Shown here piece after piece: positions 1 to 7,452 of a stretch of DNA of 64,000 nucleotides. The notes under the pieces are model-generated. The model was not told where the DNA came from, did no database searches, and was given only the letters and a program-made list of their open reading frames with translations. This DNA is from S5-327 sp965200975 (GTDB lineage: Bacteria > Chloroflexota > Dehalococcoidia > Lucifugimonadales > Australimonadaceae). Every line of letters starts with the position of its first letter. The first letter of the stretch is position 1. The stretch lies in NCBI GenBank assembly GCA_965200975.1, contig OZ241740.1, forward strand, positions 2,170,001-2,234,000. Direction: 5' to 3'. Made by a program: the position numbers and the translations under genes.

Positions 1-120
1 CGCTCTTCTCCTAGGTTCGCCCCAAGCGCGCGCAACCCTATGCCGACGGCCCGCGCCCGCAGACGCGGCGCCGACGCGCCCCGCAGCTAACGCTGCAAGG
101 CGGGTTTGTAAGCGAAGCGC
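1..120 (-). other. Intergenic DNA after rpsL, with a ribosome-binding-site-like motif for a gene outside the window
   Basis: No gene is visible. On the minus strand the last bases read AGGAGAA (positions 6-12), a good Shine-Dalgarno motif whose start codon would lie just left of the window. In most bacteria rpsG (ribosomal protein S7) follows rpsL, so rpsG is the natural guess; that is inference from gene order only. Confidence 0.35.
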
Positions 121-531
121 TTAGGAACGCTTGGTCCCGTACTTGCTCCGTCCCTGCTTCCGGCCATTCACTCCGGTGGCGTCAAGCGCCCCCCGAATGA
201 TGTGGTACCGCACGCCCGGCAGGTCTTTCACGCGGCCGCCGCGAATCAGGACGACGGAGTGCTCCTGCAGCGTGTGCCCTTCGCCCGGGATGTACACCGT
301 TACCTCCATCCCGTTCGTCATGCGCACGCGGGCTACTTTGCGCAGAGCGGAGTTCGGCTTCCTCGGCGTCACCGTGCGCACCTGAACGCACACCCCCAGC
401 TTCTGAGGGTTGCCGCTCCCCCGGTACACGCGGTTGCGCAAGGTGTTGCGGACGAAACGAAGCGCCGGCGCCTTGGTCTTCTTCACCACGCGCCTGCGTC
501 CCTGCCGCACCAGTTGGTTTACTGTTGGCAT
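121..531 (-). CDS. rpsL: 30S ribosomal protein S12
   Basis: S12 sits in the decoding centre of the small ribosomal subunit and governs accuracy. The 136-residue protein carries the diagnostic blocks TPRKPNSALRK (streptomycin-site region), YIPGEGH, LQEHSVVLIRGGRVKDLPGVRYH and a basic tail ending GRSKYGTKRS. It is about 12-16 residues longer than Escherichia coli S12 because of extra sequence after KAPAL (residues 25-40, RFVRNTLRNRVYRGSG) before NPQKLGVC. The start ATG is the only sensible one, since MPTVNQLVRQGR is the canonical N-terminus. It is transcribed divergently from rho, with a promoter-like sequence 58-87 bases upstream. No other ribosomal gene lies inside the window. Confidence 0.98.
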   Translation of the reverse strand: MPTVNQLVRQGRRRVVKKTKAPALRFVRNTLRNRVYRGSGNPQKLGVCVQVRTVTPRKPNSALRKVARVRMTNGMEVTVYIPGEGHTLQEHSVVLIRGGRVKDLPGVRYHIIRGALDATGVNGRKQGRSKYGTKRS

Positions 532-588
532 CCGCCCCTCTCTTGCGCTGTCGCCAGCCGGCTGCGCCCGTCTGAGCGCAACATTGCG

Positions 589-618
589 ATGCTACCCGAA
601 ACAGCTTTGGCCTGTCAA
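589..618 (-). promoter_or_regulatory. Predicted sigma70-type promoter of rpsL
   Basis: On the minus strand a perfect -35 TTGACA (613-618) is followed after 18 bases by TAGCAT (589-594), four of six matches to the -10 consensus. The rpsL start codon lies about 58 bases downstream. Confidence 0.5.
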
Positions 619-816
619 CGCGCGCCAGCAGCGCCAACGAGCGCCCGCGCCCGCCGCAGCGGCCCGGAATCCGCCAGGGAAATCTGCGAAGCGCGCTCTC
701 TCCCGGCAGCGCGCCGGCGCTGATTCCGCCCGCGCAGCAGCGTCGAACCGTCTCTTTCCCCGATAATTCGTCGAATACGGGGCTCAATTCCGAGCAGTTA
801 CAGCGCAGCGCAAGCC

Positions 817-846
817 TTGAACGGAGTCGAACTCGTGCTGTAGGAT
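817..846 (+). promoter_or_regulatory. Possible promoter of rho
   Basis: TTGAAC (817-822), an 18-base spacer and TAGGAT (841-846) match the sigma70 consensus at four positions each. It would give a leader of roughly 190 bases before rho. Long leaders used for autogenous control are known for rho in other bacteria, but no specific signal is visible here. Confidence 0.35.
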
Positions 847-1040
847 ATTGCTGCTCGGCGCAGTCGGCGCCGACGCAGCGCTCTTTTCTCGTCGAGCATT
901 GCTCGCCATCCATGCGGCCGCAACTCCAATAAATCCTCCGGCCTCGGATTCGCGCATACACGCCCAACTCACGCACAACCGCATACGCGCAACCGCGCCG
1001 GGACGCCCGGACAGCGCGCGCACCCTCTAATGGAGTCCCT

Positions 1041-2309
1041 ATGAATATCGCGAAACTGCAAACCAAGACTGCCGAGCAGCTCTACGCCGCCGCCGACGAG
1101 CTCGGCGTGAGCGTCAGCGGGCCCGGCCCCAAGAACTTCGACTCAGCTCTCTACGCGGCGCTTCAGGGTTACGCGGACAAAGAGGGCCTCCTGCTCGCCA
1201 GCGGCGTTCTCGAAATTCTGCCCGACGGCTACGGCTTCCTGCGGCACAACGGGCGCCGGAACAACCCCAGCGACGCTTACATCTCCCAGTCGCTCATTCG
1301 CCGGCTCAGCCTCAGAACAGGCGACCTCATTCTCGGGCAGGTGCGGGAGACGCGAGAGAACGAACGGTTCGCCGGCATCACCCGCGTCGAAGCAGTGAAC
1401 GGCCTCGACCCCGAGGTCGCGCGGCGCCGCAAGAGCTTCGAGCGCCTCACTCCCATCTTCCCCGACGTGCAGATGAAGCTCGAGACCACCGCCCACGATA
1501 TCGCCACCCGTATGATCGACATCCTCTCTCCCATCGGACGAGGCCAGCGAGGGCTGATCGTGGCGCCGCCGAAGGCAGGGAAGACCACCCTCCTCAAACA
1601 GATAGCCGCCGGCATCAGCGCCAACTACCCCGATATTCAGATAATGGTCGCCCTTATCGGCGAGCGTCCCGAAGAAGTGACCGACGTCAAGCGCTCCGTC
1701 AACGGAGAGGTCTACTCCGCTACGTTCGACGAGCCGGTGGAAGACCACTGCCGCGTCGCCGAACTCTGCCTCGAACGCTCCAAGCGCCTCGTGGAGGACG
1801 GACGGGACGTGGTGGTGTTGCTCGACTCCATCACCCGGCTCACGCGCGCCTACAACGTCGCTGTCCCCACCAGCGGACGGACGCTCTCCGGCGGCATCGA
1901 CCCGGTGGCGCTCTATCCGCCCAAGCGGTTCTTCGGCGCCGCGCGCAATACGGAAGAGGGCGGCAGCCTCACTGTGCTGGCTGCCTGTCTGGTCGAAACA
2001 GGCAGCCGCATGGACGAGGTTATCTACGAGGAGTTCAAAGGCACCGGCAATATGGAGCTGCACCTCGACCGTCGCCTCGCCGAACGCCGCACGTTCCCGT
2101 CGATCGACATTCAGCGCAGCGGCACGCGCCGCGAGGAGCTGCTGCTCGACGAGCTCACCCTGCGGCAGGTGTACCTGCTACGCCGTATGAGCAGCATGAT
2201 CGCCGGCGACGCCATCAACGGCGCCGAGGCCACCGAACGCGTCATCGAGCGTATGGGACGCACCAAGAGCAACAAGGAATTCCTCGCGACGCTCACCAAA
2301 GAGATCTAG
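1041..2309 (+). CDS. rho: Transcription termination factor Rho
   Basis: Hexameric RNA helicase that ends transcription at Rho-dependent sites. The 422-residue length and domain order are standard: an N-terminal helical domain, an RNA-binding cold-shock-like fold (GVLEILPDGYGFLR, residues about 55-68), then the ATPase core with Walker A APPKAGKTT (about residues 176-184), the GERPEEVTD motif, Walker B VVVLLDSITRLTRAYN, and the C-terminal ERRTFPSIDIQRSGTRREELL block. There is no long N-terminal insertion of the kind found in Actinobacteria. The ATG is preceded by GGAG at 1032-1035. It is a single gene, divergent from rpsL and convergent with pyrG, from which it is separated by 31 bases. Confidence 0.98.
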   Translation: MNIAKLQTKTAEQLYAAADELGVSVSGPGPKNFDSALYAALQGYADKEGLLLASGVLEILPDGYGFLRHNGRRNNPSDAYISQSLIRRLSLRTGDLILGQVRETRENERFAGITRVEAVNGLDPEVARRRKSFERLTPIFPDVQMKLETTAHDIATRMIDILSPIGRGQRGLIVAPPKAGKTTLLKQIAAGISANYPDIQIMVALIGERPEEVTDVKRSVNGEVYSATFDEPVEDHCRVAELCLERSKRLVEDGRDVVVLLDSITRLTRAYNVAVPTSGRTLSGGIDPVALYPPKRFFGAARNTEEGGSLTVLAACLVETGSRMDEVIYEEFKGTGNMELHLDRRLAERRTFPSIDIQRSGTRREELLLDELTLRQVYLLRRMSSMIAGDAINGAEATERVIERMGRTKSNKEFLATLTKEI

Positions 2310-2340
2310 CGCGAGACGCCGCTCCCTCGCAAGCGCGCTC

Positions 2341-3981
2341 CTACCGGATACCCAGCGGCATCTCCGGCTGACCTCCCTCGCGAATGACCCGGCCTGCCGC
2401 AGCGACGAACGCCCTGAACAAGGGATGCGGCGCCTGCGGACGCGAGCGGAACTCCGGGTGGAACTGCACCCCCACCATAAACGGATGCTCCACCTGCTCG
2501 ACGATCTCCACCAGCCGTCCGTCGGGCGACAACCCGCTGGCGAGCAGGCCGGCCTCCTGCAGCGGCTCCCGGTAGGCGTTGTTGAACTCGAAACGGTGCC
2601 GGTGGCGCTCCATCGCATCCCCGGCGCCGTAGGCTTCCGCAGCCTTCGAACCGGCGGCCAGCACGCACGGGTAGACGCCGAGGCGCATCGTCCCGCCCAG
2701 TTCGCTCACCTCTCGCTGATCGGGCATGTAGTCGATGACGAGGTGAGGCGACTGCGGCTCGAACTCCGCCGAGTTCGCGCGCTCGAGGCCTGCAATCCCT
2801 CTGGCGTGCTCGATCACCATCACCTGCATGCCGAGGCAGAGGCCCAGGTACGGAAGGCGCCGCTCCCGCGCATACGCAACCGAGGCGATCATGCCTTCTA
2901 TGCCGCGCACGCCGAACCCGCCGGGCACCACTACCCCTGCGGCGTCCGCCAGCCATGCGTCGGGCCCGTCGCGCTCGACGTCTTCCGATTGCACCCAGTC
3001 GATAGAGACGTCGCGATCGATATGGAGCCCCGCATGCCGCAGAGCCTCGCGCACAGAGATGTAGGCGTCGGGCAGGTCGGCGTACTTGCCGACGACCGCG
3101 ATGGGCAACGGCTGGTGGGGGGCCGCCATCCGGTCGACCATCGCCCGCCAGTCCGCCATATCGCCCGGAGCAGCCTCGAGCCCCAGAGCCTCCGCCAGAA
3201 TGTCGCCCATGCGGGCGTCTTCGAGGATGCCCGGGACCTGGTAGATGTTCTGCGCAGTCGGCATAGGCACGACGGCGTCGCGCCGCACGTCGCAGAACAG
3301 TGAGATCTTGTCCTTGATGTCGTCCGGGATTGCGAAGTCCGAGCGGCAGACGATGGCGTCGGGCTGGATGCCGATGGCGCGCAGCTCCCGCACGGAGTGC
3401 TGGGTGGGTTTCGTCTTCAGCTCTCCCGTAGCCCCGATGTGGGGCAGGAGGGTTACATGAATGTAGTAGGTGTTGTCTCGCCCGACCTCGGTCCGCATCT
3501 GCCGGATCGCCTCGAGGAACGGCTGCCCTTCGATGTCGCCCACGGTGCCGCCGACCTCGACGACCACCACGTCCGGCGAGTGCTCCTCCGCCACCCGGCG
3601 CATATACGCTTTGATGGCGTCGGTGACGTGGGGCACGATCTGGATGGTGCCGCCGAGATAGTCCCCCCGGCGCTCCTTGCCAATTACCTGCGTGTAGATC
3701 TGCCCGGCGGTTACGTTCGAGCTTTCGGTAAGCTCGATGTCGATGAACCGCTCGTAGTGGCCGAGGTCCATATCCGTCTCGCACCCGTCCTTGGTGACGA
3801 AGACCTCGCCATGCTGATAGGGCGACATCGTGCCGGGATCGACGTTCAGGTAGGGATCGAGCTTCTGCACGGCGACAGAGACGCCGCGGCTCTTCAGAAT
3901 GCGCCCGATAGAAGCCGCGCAGATGCCTTTGCCGACGGAGCTGACCACTCCGCCCGTGACGAAGATGTACTTCGCAGTCAC
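2341..3981 (-). CDS. pyrG: CTP synthase (glutamine-hydrolysing)
   Basis: Converts UTP to CTP using ATP and glutamine, the last step of pyrimidine nucleotide synthesis. The 546-residue protein has the N-terminal synthetase domain (KYIFVTGGVVSSVGKG with its P-loop, residues about 4-19; DPYLNVDPGTMSP) and a C-terminal class I glutaminase domain with the nucleophile elbow GLCLGMQ and the His-Glu pair in GVQFHPEF. The reading frame stays open upstream, but GTG at 3981 is chosen because VTAKYIFVTGG matches the family N-terminus and a GGAGGA ribosome site lies just upstream. A promoter and an intrinsic-terminator hairpin lie in the leader, indicating attenuation control. Confidence 0.97.
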   Translation of the reverse strand: MTAKYIFVTGGVVSSVGKGICAASIGRILKSRGVSVAVQKLDPYLNVDPGTMSPYQHGEVFVTKDGCETDMDLGHYERFIDIELTESSNVTAGQIYTQVIGKERRGDYLGGTIQIVPHVTDAIKAYMRRVAEEHSPDVVVVEVGGTVGDIEGQPFLEAIRQMRTEVGRDNTYYIHVTLLPHIGATGELKTKPTQHSVRELRAIGIQPDAIVCRSDFAIPDDIKDKISLFCDVRRDAVVPMPTAQNIYQVPGILEDARMGDILAEALGLEAAPGDMADWRAMVDRMAAPHQPLPIAVVGKYADLPDAYISVREALRHAGLHIDRDVSIDWVQSEDVERDGPDAWLADAAGVVVPGGFGVRGIEGMIASVAYARERRLPYLGLCLGMQVMVIEHARGIAGLERANSAEFEPQSPHLVIDYMPDQREVSELGGTMRLGVYPCVLAAGSKAAEAYGAGDAMERHRHRFEFNNAYREPLQEAGLLASGLSPDGRLVEIVEQVEHPFMVGVQFHPEFRSRPQAPHPLFRAFVAAAGRVIREGGQPEMPLGIR

Positions 3982-4014
3982 TGTCCTCCTCCATGGAGAA
4001 GACGCCGATTCAGA

Positions 4015-4053
4015 CGCCAAAAAGAAGGGACACTCCGCCGGGGAGTATCCCTT
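4015..4053 (-). terminator. Intrinsic terminator in the pyrG leader (attenuator)
   Basis: Read on the minus strand, a 12-bp stem with arms at 4042-4053 and 4025-4036, including one G-U pair, closes a five-base loop and is followed by CTTTTT (4024-4019). It lies between the pyrG promoter and the start codon, so transcription must pass it to reach the gene. That is the arrangement of a transcription attenuator. The trigger is unknown. Confidence 0.65.
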
Positions 4054-4091
4054 CGCCCAGTTCCGGTGCGCGGCCCTTGCTGCATCGGCGG

Positions 4092-4121
4092 ATTTTAAGA
4101 ACTCCGCCGCCGGAGTGTCAA
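4092..4121 (-). promoter_or_regulatory. Predicted promoter of pyrG with an inverted repeat in its spacer
   Basis: Minus strand: perfect -35 TTGACA (4116-4121), 18-base spacer, -10 TAAAAT (4092-4097). The spacer is largely occupied by the inverted repeat ACTCCG-N4-CGGAGT (4101-4116), which could be an operator or simply structure. Confidence 0.6.
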
Positions 4122-4298
4122 TGATTATCAGGGCCCGGGGGAGCGGACGCTCCGCCAATATACGGGGGCGCATTGGCGGGAGAGAACGCTGTCGCCCGCC
4201 CGAATCATCCGCTCTGAACAACCACTACGCCCCCTCCGAGGCGGGCGAGGGGGCATGCTAAACTGCCCGAATCTCTCCGCAAAGGAGCGCGGCGCGAT

Positions 4299-5321
4299 TT
4301 GGGAGTACCCGCCTCGCAGGCCTGGACGGTGGCGTCGTATGTGCTGAAGCAGCGGCTGCTGCGCCGCGAGCGCTATCCGCTCGTGCTGATGCTCGAGCCC
4401 CTGCTTCGCTGCAACCTCGCCTGCGCCGGCTGCGGAAAGATCCAGTATCCGCCGCACGTCCTCAAGCGCGCGCTCACCGTGGAGCAGTGCCTCGCCGCGG
4501 TCGAGGAGTGCGGAGCGCCCATCGTGAGCATCCCCGGCGGCGAGCCGCTCCTCTATCCGCGCATCGGCGAGCTGACGGAGGAGCTCGTCCGGCGGAAGAA
4601 GTACGTGTACCTGTGCACAAACGCGCTGCTGCTGAAGGAGCGGTTGCGGGAGGGCGTGTTTGCTCCGTCGAAACGGCTCACGTTCAGCGTTCATATGGAC
4701 GGTCTGCGCGAGGAGCACGACGCCTCCGTCTGCCGGGAAGGCGTGTACGACATCGCCGTGGAGGCCATCCGCGAGGCGGTGGGGCGCGGGTTCCGCGTGA
4801 CCACCAACACAACGCTCTTCAACACGTCGGACCCTTTGCGCGTGCGCGATTTCTTCGACTCCATGATGGACCTGGATGTCGAGGGCATGATGGTGTCGCC
4901 CGGATTCGTGTACGAGCACGCGCCTGACCAGGACTCGTTCCTCGAGCGCGAGAAGACGCAGGAGCTCTTTTCGCAAGTCCTGGCCAATCGGAAACGGCGA
5001 TGGAAGTTCAACCAGTCGCCGCTCTTCCTGCAATTCCTGATGGGGAAGCGCGACTTCGAGTGCACGCCCTGGGGCAATCCGCTCTACACGATCTTCGGAT
5101 GGCAGCGCCCGTGCTACCTGCTGCAGGACGGCTACGCCCGCACATTCCGCGAGCTGATGGACGATACCGACTGGAAGGACTACGGCAGGGCGAGCGGCAA
5201 CCCCGGCTGTCGGGACTGCATGGTGCACTCCGGCTACGAGCCCTCCGCCGTCCATGCGACGTTCGCCACGTGGCGCGGCCTCAGGGACGCTGCGGCGTCC
5301 ACGCTTACCGGCAGGCTCTGA
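4299..5321 (+). CDS. hpnH: HpnH-type radical SAM enzyme (adenosylhopane synthesis)
   Basis: HpnH joins the 5'-deoxyadenosyl group of S-adenosylmethionine to diploptene, the first step in extending hopanoid side chains. The 340-residue protein has the family N-terminus (SYVLKQ, YPLVLMLEPLLRCNLACAGCGKIQYPP) with the CxxxCxxC cluster-binding motif at residues about 38-45, followed by SIPGGEPLLYP, which binds SAM. Cysteines near the C-terminus (GNPGCRDCMVHSGYEPSAV) are also typical. The start is TTG at 4299, preceded by AAAGGAG; this matches the known family N-terminus. It is the first gene of the hopanoid operon, and the next gene begins 4 bases after its stop. Confidence 0.93.
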   Translation: MGVPASQAWTVASYVLKQRLLRRERYPLVLMLEPLLRCNLACAGCGKIQYPPHVLKRALTVEQCLAAVEECGAPIVSIPGGEPLLYPRIGELTEELVRRKKYVYLCTNALLLKERLREGVFAPSKRLTFSVHMDGLREEHDASVCREGVYDIAVEAIREAVGRGFRVTTNTTLFNTSDPLRVRDFFDSMMDLDVEGMMVSPGFVYEHAPDQDSFLEREKTQELFSQVLANRKRRWKFNQSPLFLQFLMGKRDFECTPWGNPLYTIFGWQRPCYLLQDGYARTFRELMDDTDWKDYGRASGNPGCRDCMVHSGYEPSAVHATFATWRGLRDAAASTLTGRL

Positions 5322-5325
5322 CTCC

Positions 5326-5613
5326 GTGGACGAACATGCGCAACCGCGCCGGCTCCGGCCCGGCGGCGCCGTCGATGTAGCCGAACTGGTGGACCGCGCT
5401 TTCCACTTTCGAGGCGACGTAACCGTGCGGACGACCGGCGGGCGCGAGATTACGGGCTACTTGTTCAACCGCGATACAGGCCGCCGGCGAAACGGAGCCG
5501 AGACGCCGGCCTTCGCGCAGATGTTCGAGACCGCGACGGGGCGCGAGATCATGGTGCGATACGAAGAGATCGAAGACGTGCTGTTCACCGGTCGATCGAG
5601 AGGGCGCCCTTGA
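5326..5613 (+). CDS. Small protein of unknown function in the hopanoid operon
   Basis: A 95-residue protein beginning at GTG 5326, four bases after hpnH, and overlapping the next start codon by TTGA. After a short basic N-terminus it contains a segment that looks like a small beta-barrel (GDVTVRTTGGREITGYLFNRD) followed by a helix-rich part ending in EEIEDVLFTGRSRGRP. I do not recognise the family. The tight packing between hpnH and hpnG argues that it is real and expressed with them. A Sm-like or SH3-like fold is only an impression. Confidence 0.7.
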   Translation: MDEHAQPRRLRPGGAVDVAELVDRAFHFRGDVTVRTTGGREITGYLFNRDTGRRRNGAETPAFAQMFETATGREIMVRYEEIEDVLFTGRSRGRP

Positions 5614-6338
5614 GCCGGCTGCTGCCCTCCCCGCGAGCGCGGGCGCCGTCGGGCGTCGCGCTCCCCTCGCTGCTGACGGTCGCGCCGACCCGCCGTGAGC
5701 TTGGAGGGGCGCAGGCGCGCGCCGCCCTGACGCGCGCGGAGATCGTCGGGATTGGCCCCTGCGCCGGGGAGCGCGCCGCCATCCTGCTCGATACGGCGCC
5801 CTGCCGCCTGCTGCTCTCGCTCGGTTTCGCAGGCGGACTTGACCCGCGTCTGCAGGCGGGAGATGTCGTTGCGGCAAACGCGTTCCTCGACGGAACTCGC
5901 GCCGCCTTGCCGGCGGGGACGCCCGCATCGCGCGCCGCGGCGTTGCTGCGGCAGTCCGGCGTTGCAATCGTCGAGGGCGCCGCGCTGACAGTCGACGAGC
6001 CGCTGTTGGCGCCGCAGGCCAAGCGGCGAGCGTACGAAGAGAGCGGCGCCCTCGTTGTCGATATGGAAGGCAGCCGGATAGCCGAGGCCGCCACGGCGCG
6101 CGGCGTGCCGTTCATCGCGCTGCGGGCCGTGGTCGACGAGGCGGACTTTGCGCTCCCTAAGTTCGTCGCAGCCATCGTCGCCGACCAGGGGCGCCGGGAG
6201 TGGAGGCATGCGGCGCGAGGGCTGTGGAGCCCCTCGGAGGCCCGGCGCTTCTTGCCGCTGGCGCTGCGCTCGCGCAAGGCGGCGCTCGCGCTGCGCCGGG
6301 CGGCGAATCGCATTCTCCCCGCGCTGGCGCAGTTATGA
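5610..6338 (+). CDS. hpnG: Hopanoid-associated nucleoside phosphorylase (HpnG-like)
   Basis: HpnG removes adenine from adenosylhopane to give phosphoribosylhopane, the step after HpnH. The 242-residue protein shows the purine nucleoside phosphorylase fold: GIGPCAGERAA, a LLSLGFAGGLDPRLQAGDVV block with the GDVV turn, and the ribose-binding VVDMEGSRIAEAA motif. Sequence outside these motifs is weakly conserved. It starts with TTG at 5610, overlapping the preceding gene, and overlaps hpnA by ATGA. Its position between hpnH and hpnA supports the assignment more than motif identity alone. Confidence 0.82.
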   Translation: MSRLLPSPRARAPSGVALPSLLTVAPTRRELGGAQARAALTRAEIVGIGPCAGERAAILLDTAPCRLLLSLGFAGGLDPRLQAGDVVAANAFLDGTRAALPAGTPASRAAALLRQSGVAIVEGAALTVDEPLLAPQAKRRAYEESGALVVDMEGSRIAEAATARGVPFIALRAVVDEADFALPKFVAAIVADQGRREWRHAARGLWSPSEARRFLPLALRSRKAALALRRAANRILPALAQL

Positions 6339-7372
6339 CCCGCGCGCTGGTGACGGGCGCCTCCGGCTTCATCGGACGGCATGTCGCGGAAGCTGCGGCC
6401 CGCAGGGGGTGGGACGTGGTCGCGCTCGTGCGGGATGCGCGTTCGCTCCCCCCATCCTTGCCTGTCGCCGACGTAGCAGAAGGCGATGTGCGAGACAGGG
6501 AGTCGGTCCGCGCCGCAATGGCGGGCTGCTCCGTCGTAATCCACGTTGCAGGCGTCTACAGCTTCAATCCTGCCGATGCGGCGCTGATGCGCGACGTCAA
6601 CGCGCGCGGCGCGGAGAATGTCCTGCGCGAGGCGGCGCGTCAGGGCGTGGAGCGCATCGTCCACACCGGCACAGTTGGCGGAACGGCGTTCTTTCGCGAC
6701 CGGCTCGCCGCCGAACAGGACATTGCCGGCCCCGGCGAGATGCGCGGCCCCTACAAACGCTCCAAGTTCGAGGCCGAGCGAATCGCCCGCCGGTTGGCGG
6801 AACGAGGAGCGCCGATCGTCATTGTCTGCCCCACAGCCGTTATCGGCCCGGGCGACGAGAAACCGACGCCTACCGGGGCGATCGTGCGGAACTTTATGCG
6901 AGGCAGGTTCCGCGCCTACATCGACACCGGGTTGAACTTCGTGCACGTCCGCGACGTGGCGGAGGGCCATCTGCTCGCGGCGGAGCGCGGCGCACCCGGC
7001 GCCCGCTATCTGCTGGGGAACGCCGACGGCAACCTGACGCTGTCGGAAGCGTTCGCGATTCTCGCCGGCGTAACCGGCAGGGCCGCGCCGACCGTGCGAC
7101 TGCCCTATGCCGCCGCGCTGGGCGCAGCCTGGGCGAGCGCGGCGATAGGGAAAGCGCTGCGCCGGCCTCCCGCAGTTCCTCTGGAAGCTGTCCGCATGGC
7201 CGCAAAACGCATGTGGGTTGACCCGTCGTGGAGCGTGCGCGAACTCGGACTGCCGCAGACGCCCGTGACGCAAGCGTTCCGCGAAGCGGTCGCGTGGTTT
7301 GCGCAGCATCCGCCGTCGGGACATCCGCCGTCGGGACATCCGCCGTCGGGAGAGGAGCGGGCGGTATACTGA
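6335..7372 (+). CDS. hpnA: HpnA-like NAD(P)-dependent sugar epimerase/dehydratase family protein
   Basis: Extended short-chain dehydrogenase-type protein, usually found in hopanoid clusters; its exact step is not settled. The 345-residue product begins MTRALVTGASGFIGRHVAE with the glycine-rich NAD-binding loop (residues 8-13) and contains VIHVAGVYSF, the catalytic-type GPYKRSKFEAE (YxxxK) and NFVHVRDVAEGH. The ATG at 6335 overlaps hpnG by ATGA; the frame is open further upstream but the Rossmann motif fixes the start. The C-terminal tail ends in three copies of HPPSG encoded by a 15-base triplicate, so the last residues are probably not functional. Confidence 0.88.
   Translation: MTRALVTGASGFIGRHVAEAAARRGWDVVALVRDARSLPPSLPVADVAEGDVRDRESVRAAMAGCSVVIHVAGVYSFNPADAALMRDVNARGAENVLREAARQGVERIVHTGTVGGTAFFRDRLAAEQDIAGPGEMRGPYKRSKFEAERIARRLAERGAPIVIVCPTAVIGPGDEKPTPTGAIVRNFMRGRFRAYIDTGLNFVHVRDVAEGHLLAAERGAPGARYLLGNADGNLTLSEAFAILAGVTGRAAPTVRLPYAAALGAAWASAAIGKALRRPPAVPLEAVRMAAKRMWVDPSWSVRELGLPQTPVTQAFREAVAWFAQHPPSGHPPSGHPPSGEERAVY
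7307..7351 (+). repeat. Three tandem 15-base repeats at the 3' end of hpnA
   Basis: The 15-mer CATCCGCCGTCGGGA is repeated three times in perfect register, encoding HPPSG three times. The unit is a multiple of three, so the frame is kept. This resembles replication slippage in a tolerant C-terminal tail. Confidence 0.9.
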
Positions 7373-7452
7373 ATGGCCGCGCCGCTCGGGCGGCGGGCTG
7401 CGGCAGGGCAATACACCGGCGCTCACAGGGCGCGCACGCGCATATACGGACT

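Larger units (their letters stand above)
532..1040. other. Divergent regulatory region between rpsL and rho
   Basis: This 509-base stretch separates two divergently transcribed genes. No convincing gene is visible; frames open across it are GC-rich shadows without family resemblance. It holds promoter-like sequences in each direction (described separately), which leave an approximately 190-base untranslated leader ahead of rho. Confidence 0.6.
3982..4298. other. Divergent control region between pyrG and hpnH
   Basis: This 317-base gap contains the pyrG promoter and leader terminator on the minus strand. Its other half (about 4125-4280) is rich in short GC inverted repeats and must contain the start of hpnH transcription, but no clear promoter for that direction can be picked out. 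Confidence 0.6.

Noticed and set aside
2425..3303. Long open frame antisense to pyrG
   Set aside because: It lies opposite a clearly conserved gene, has no family resemblance and has shadow-type composition (Arg/His/Val-rich).
7307..7351. CRISPR-like repeats
   Set aside because: Units are 15 bases with no spacers and lie within a coding frame.
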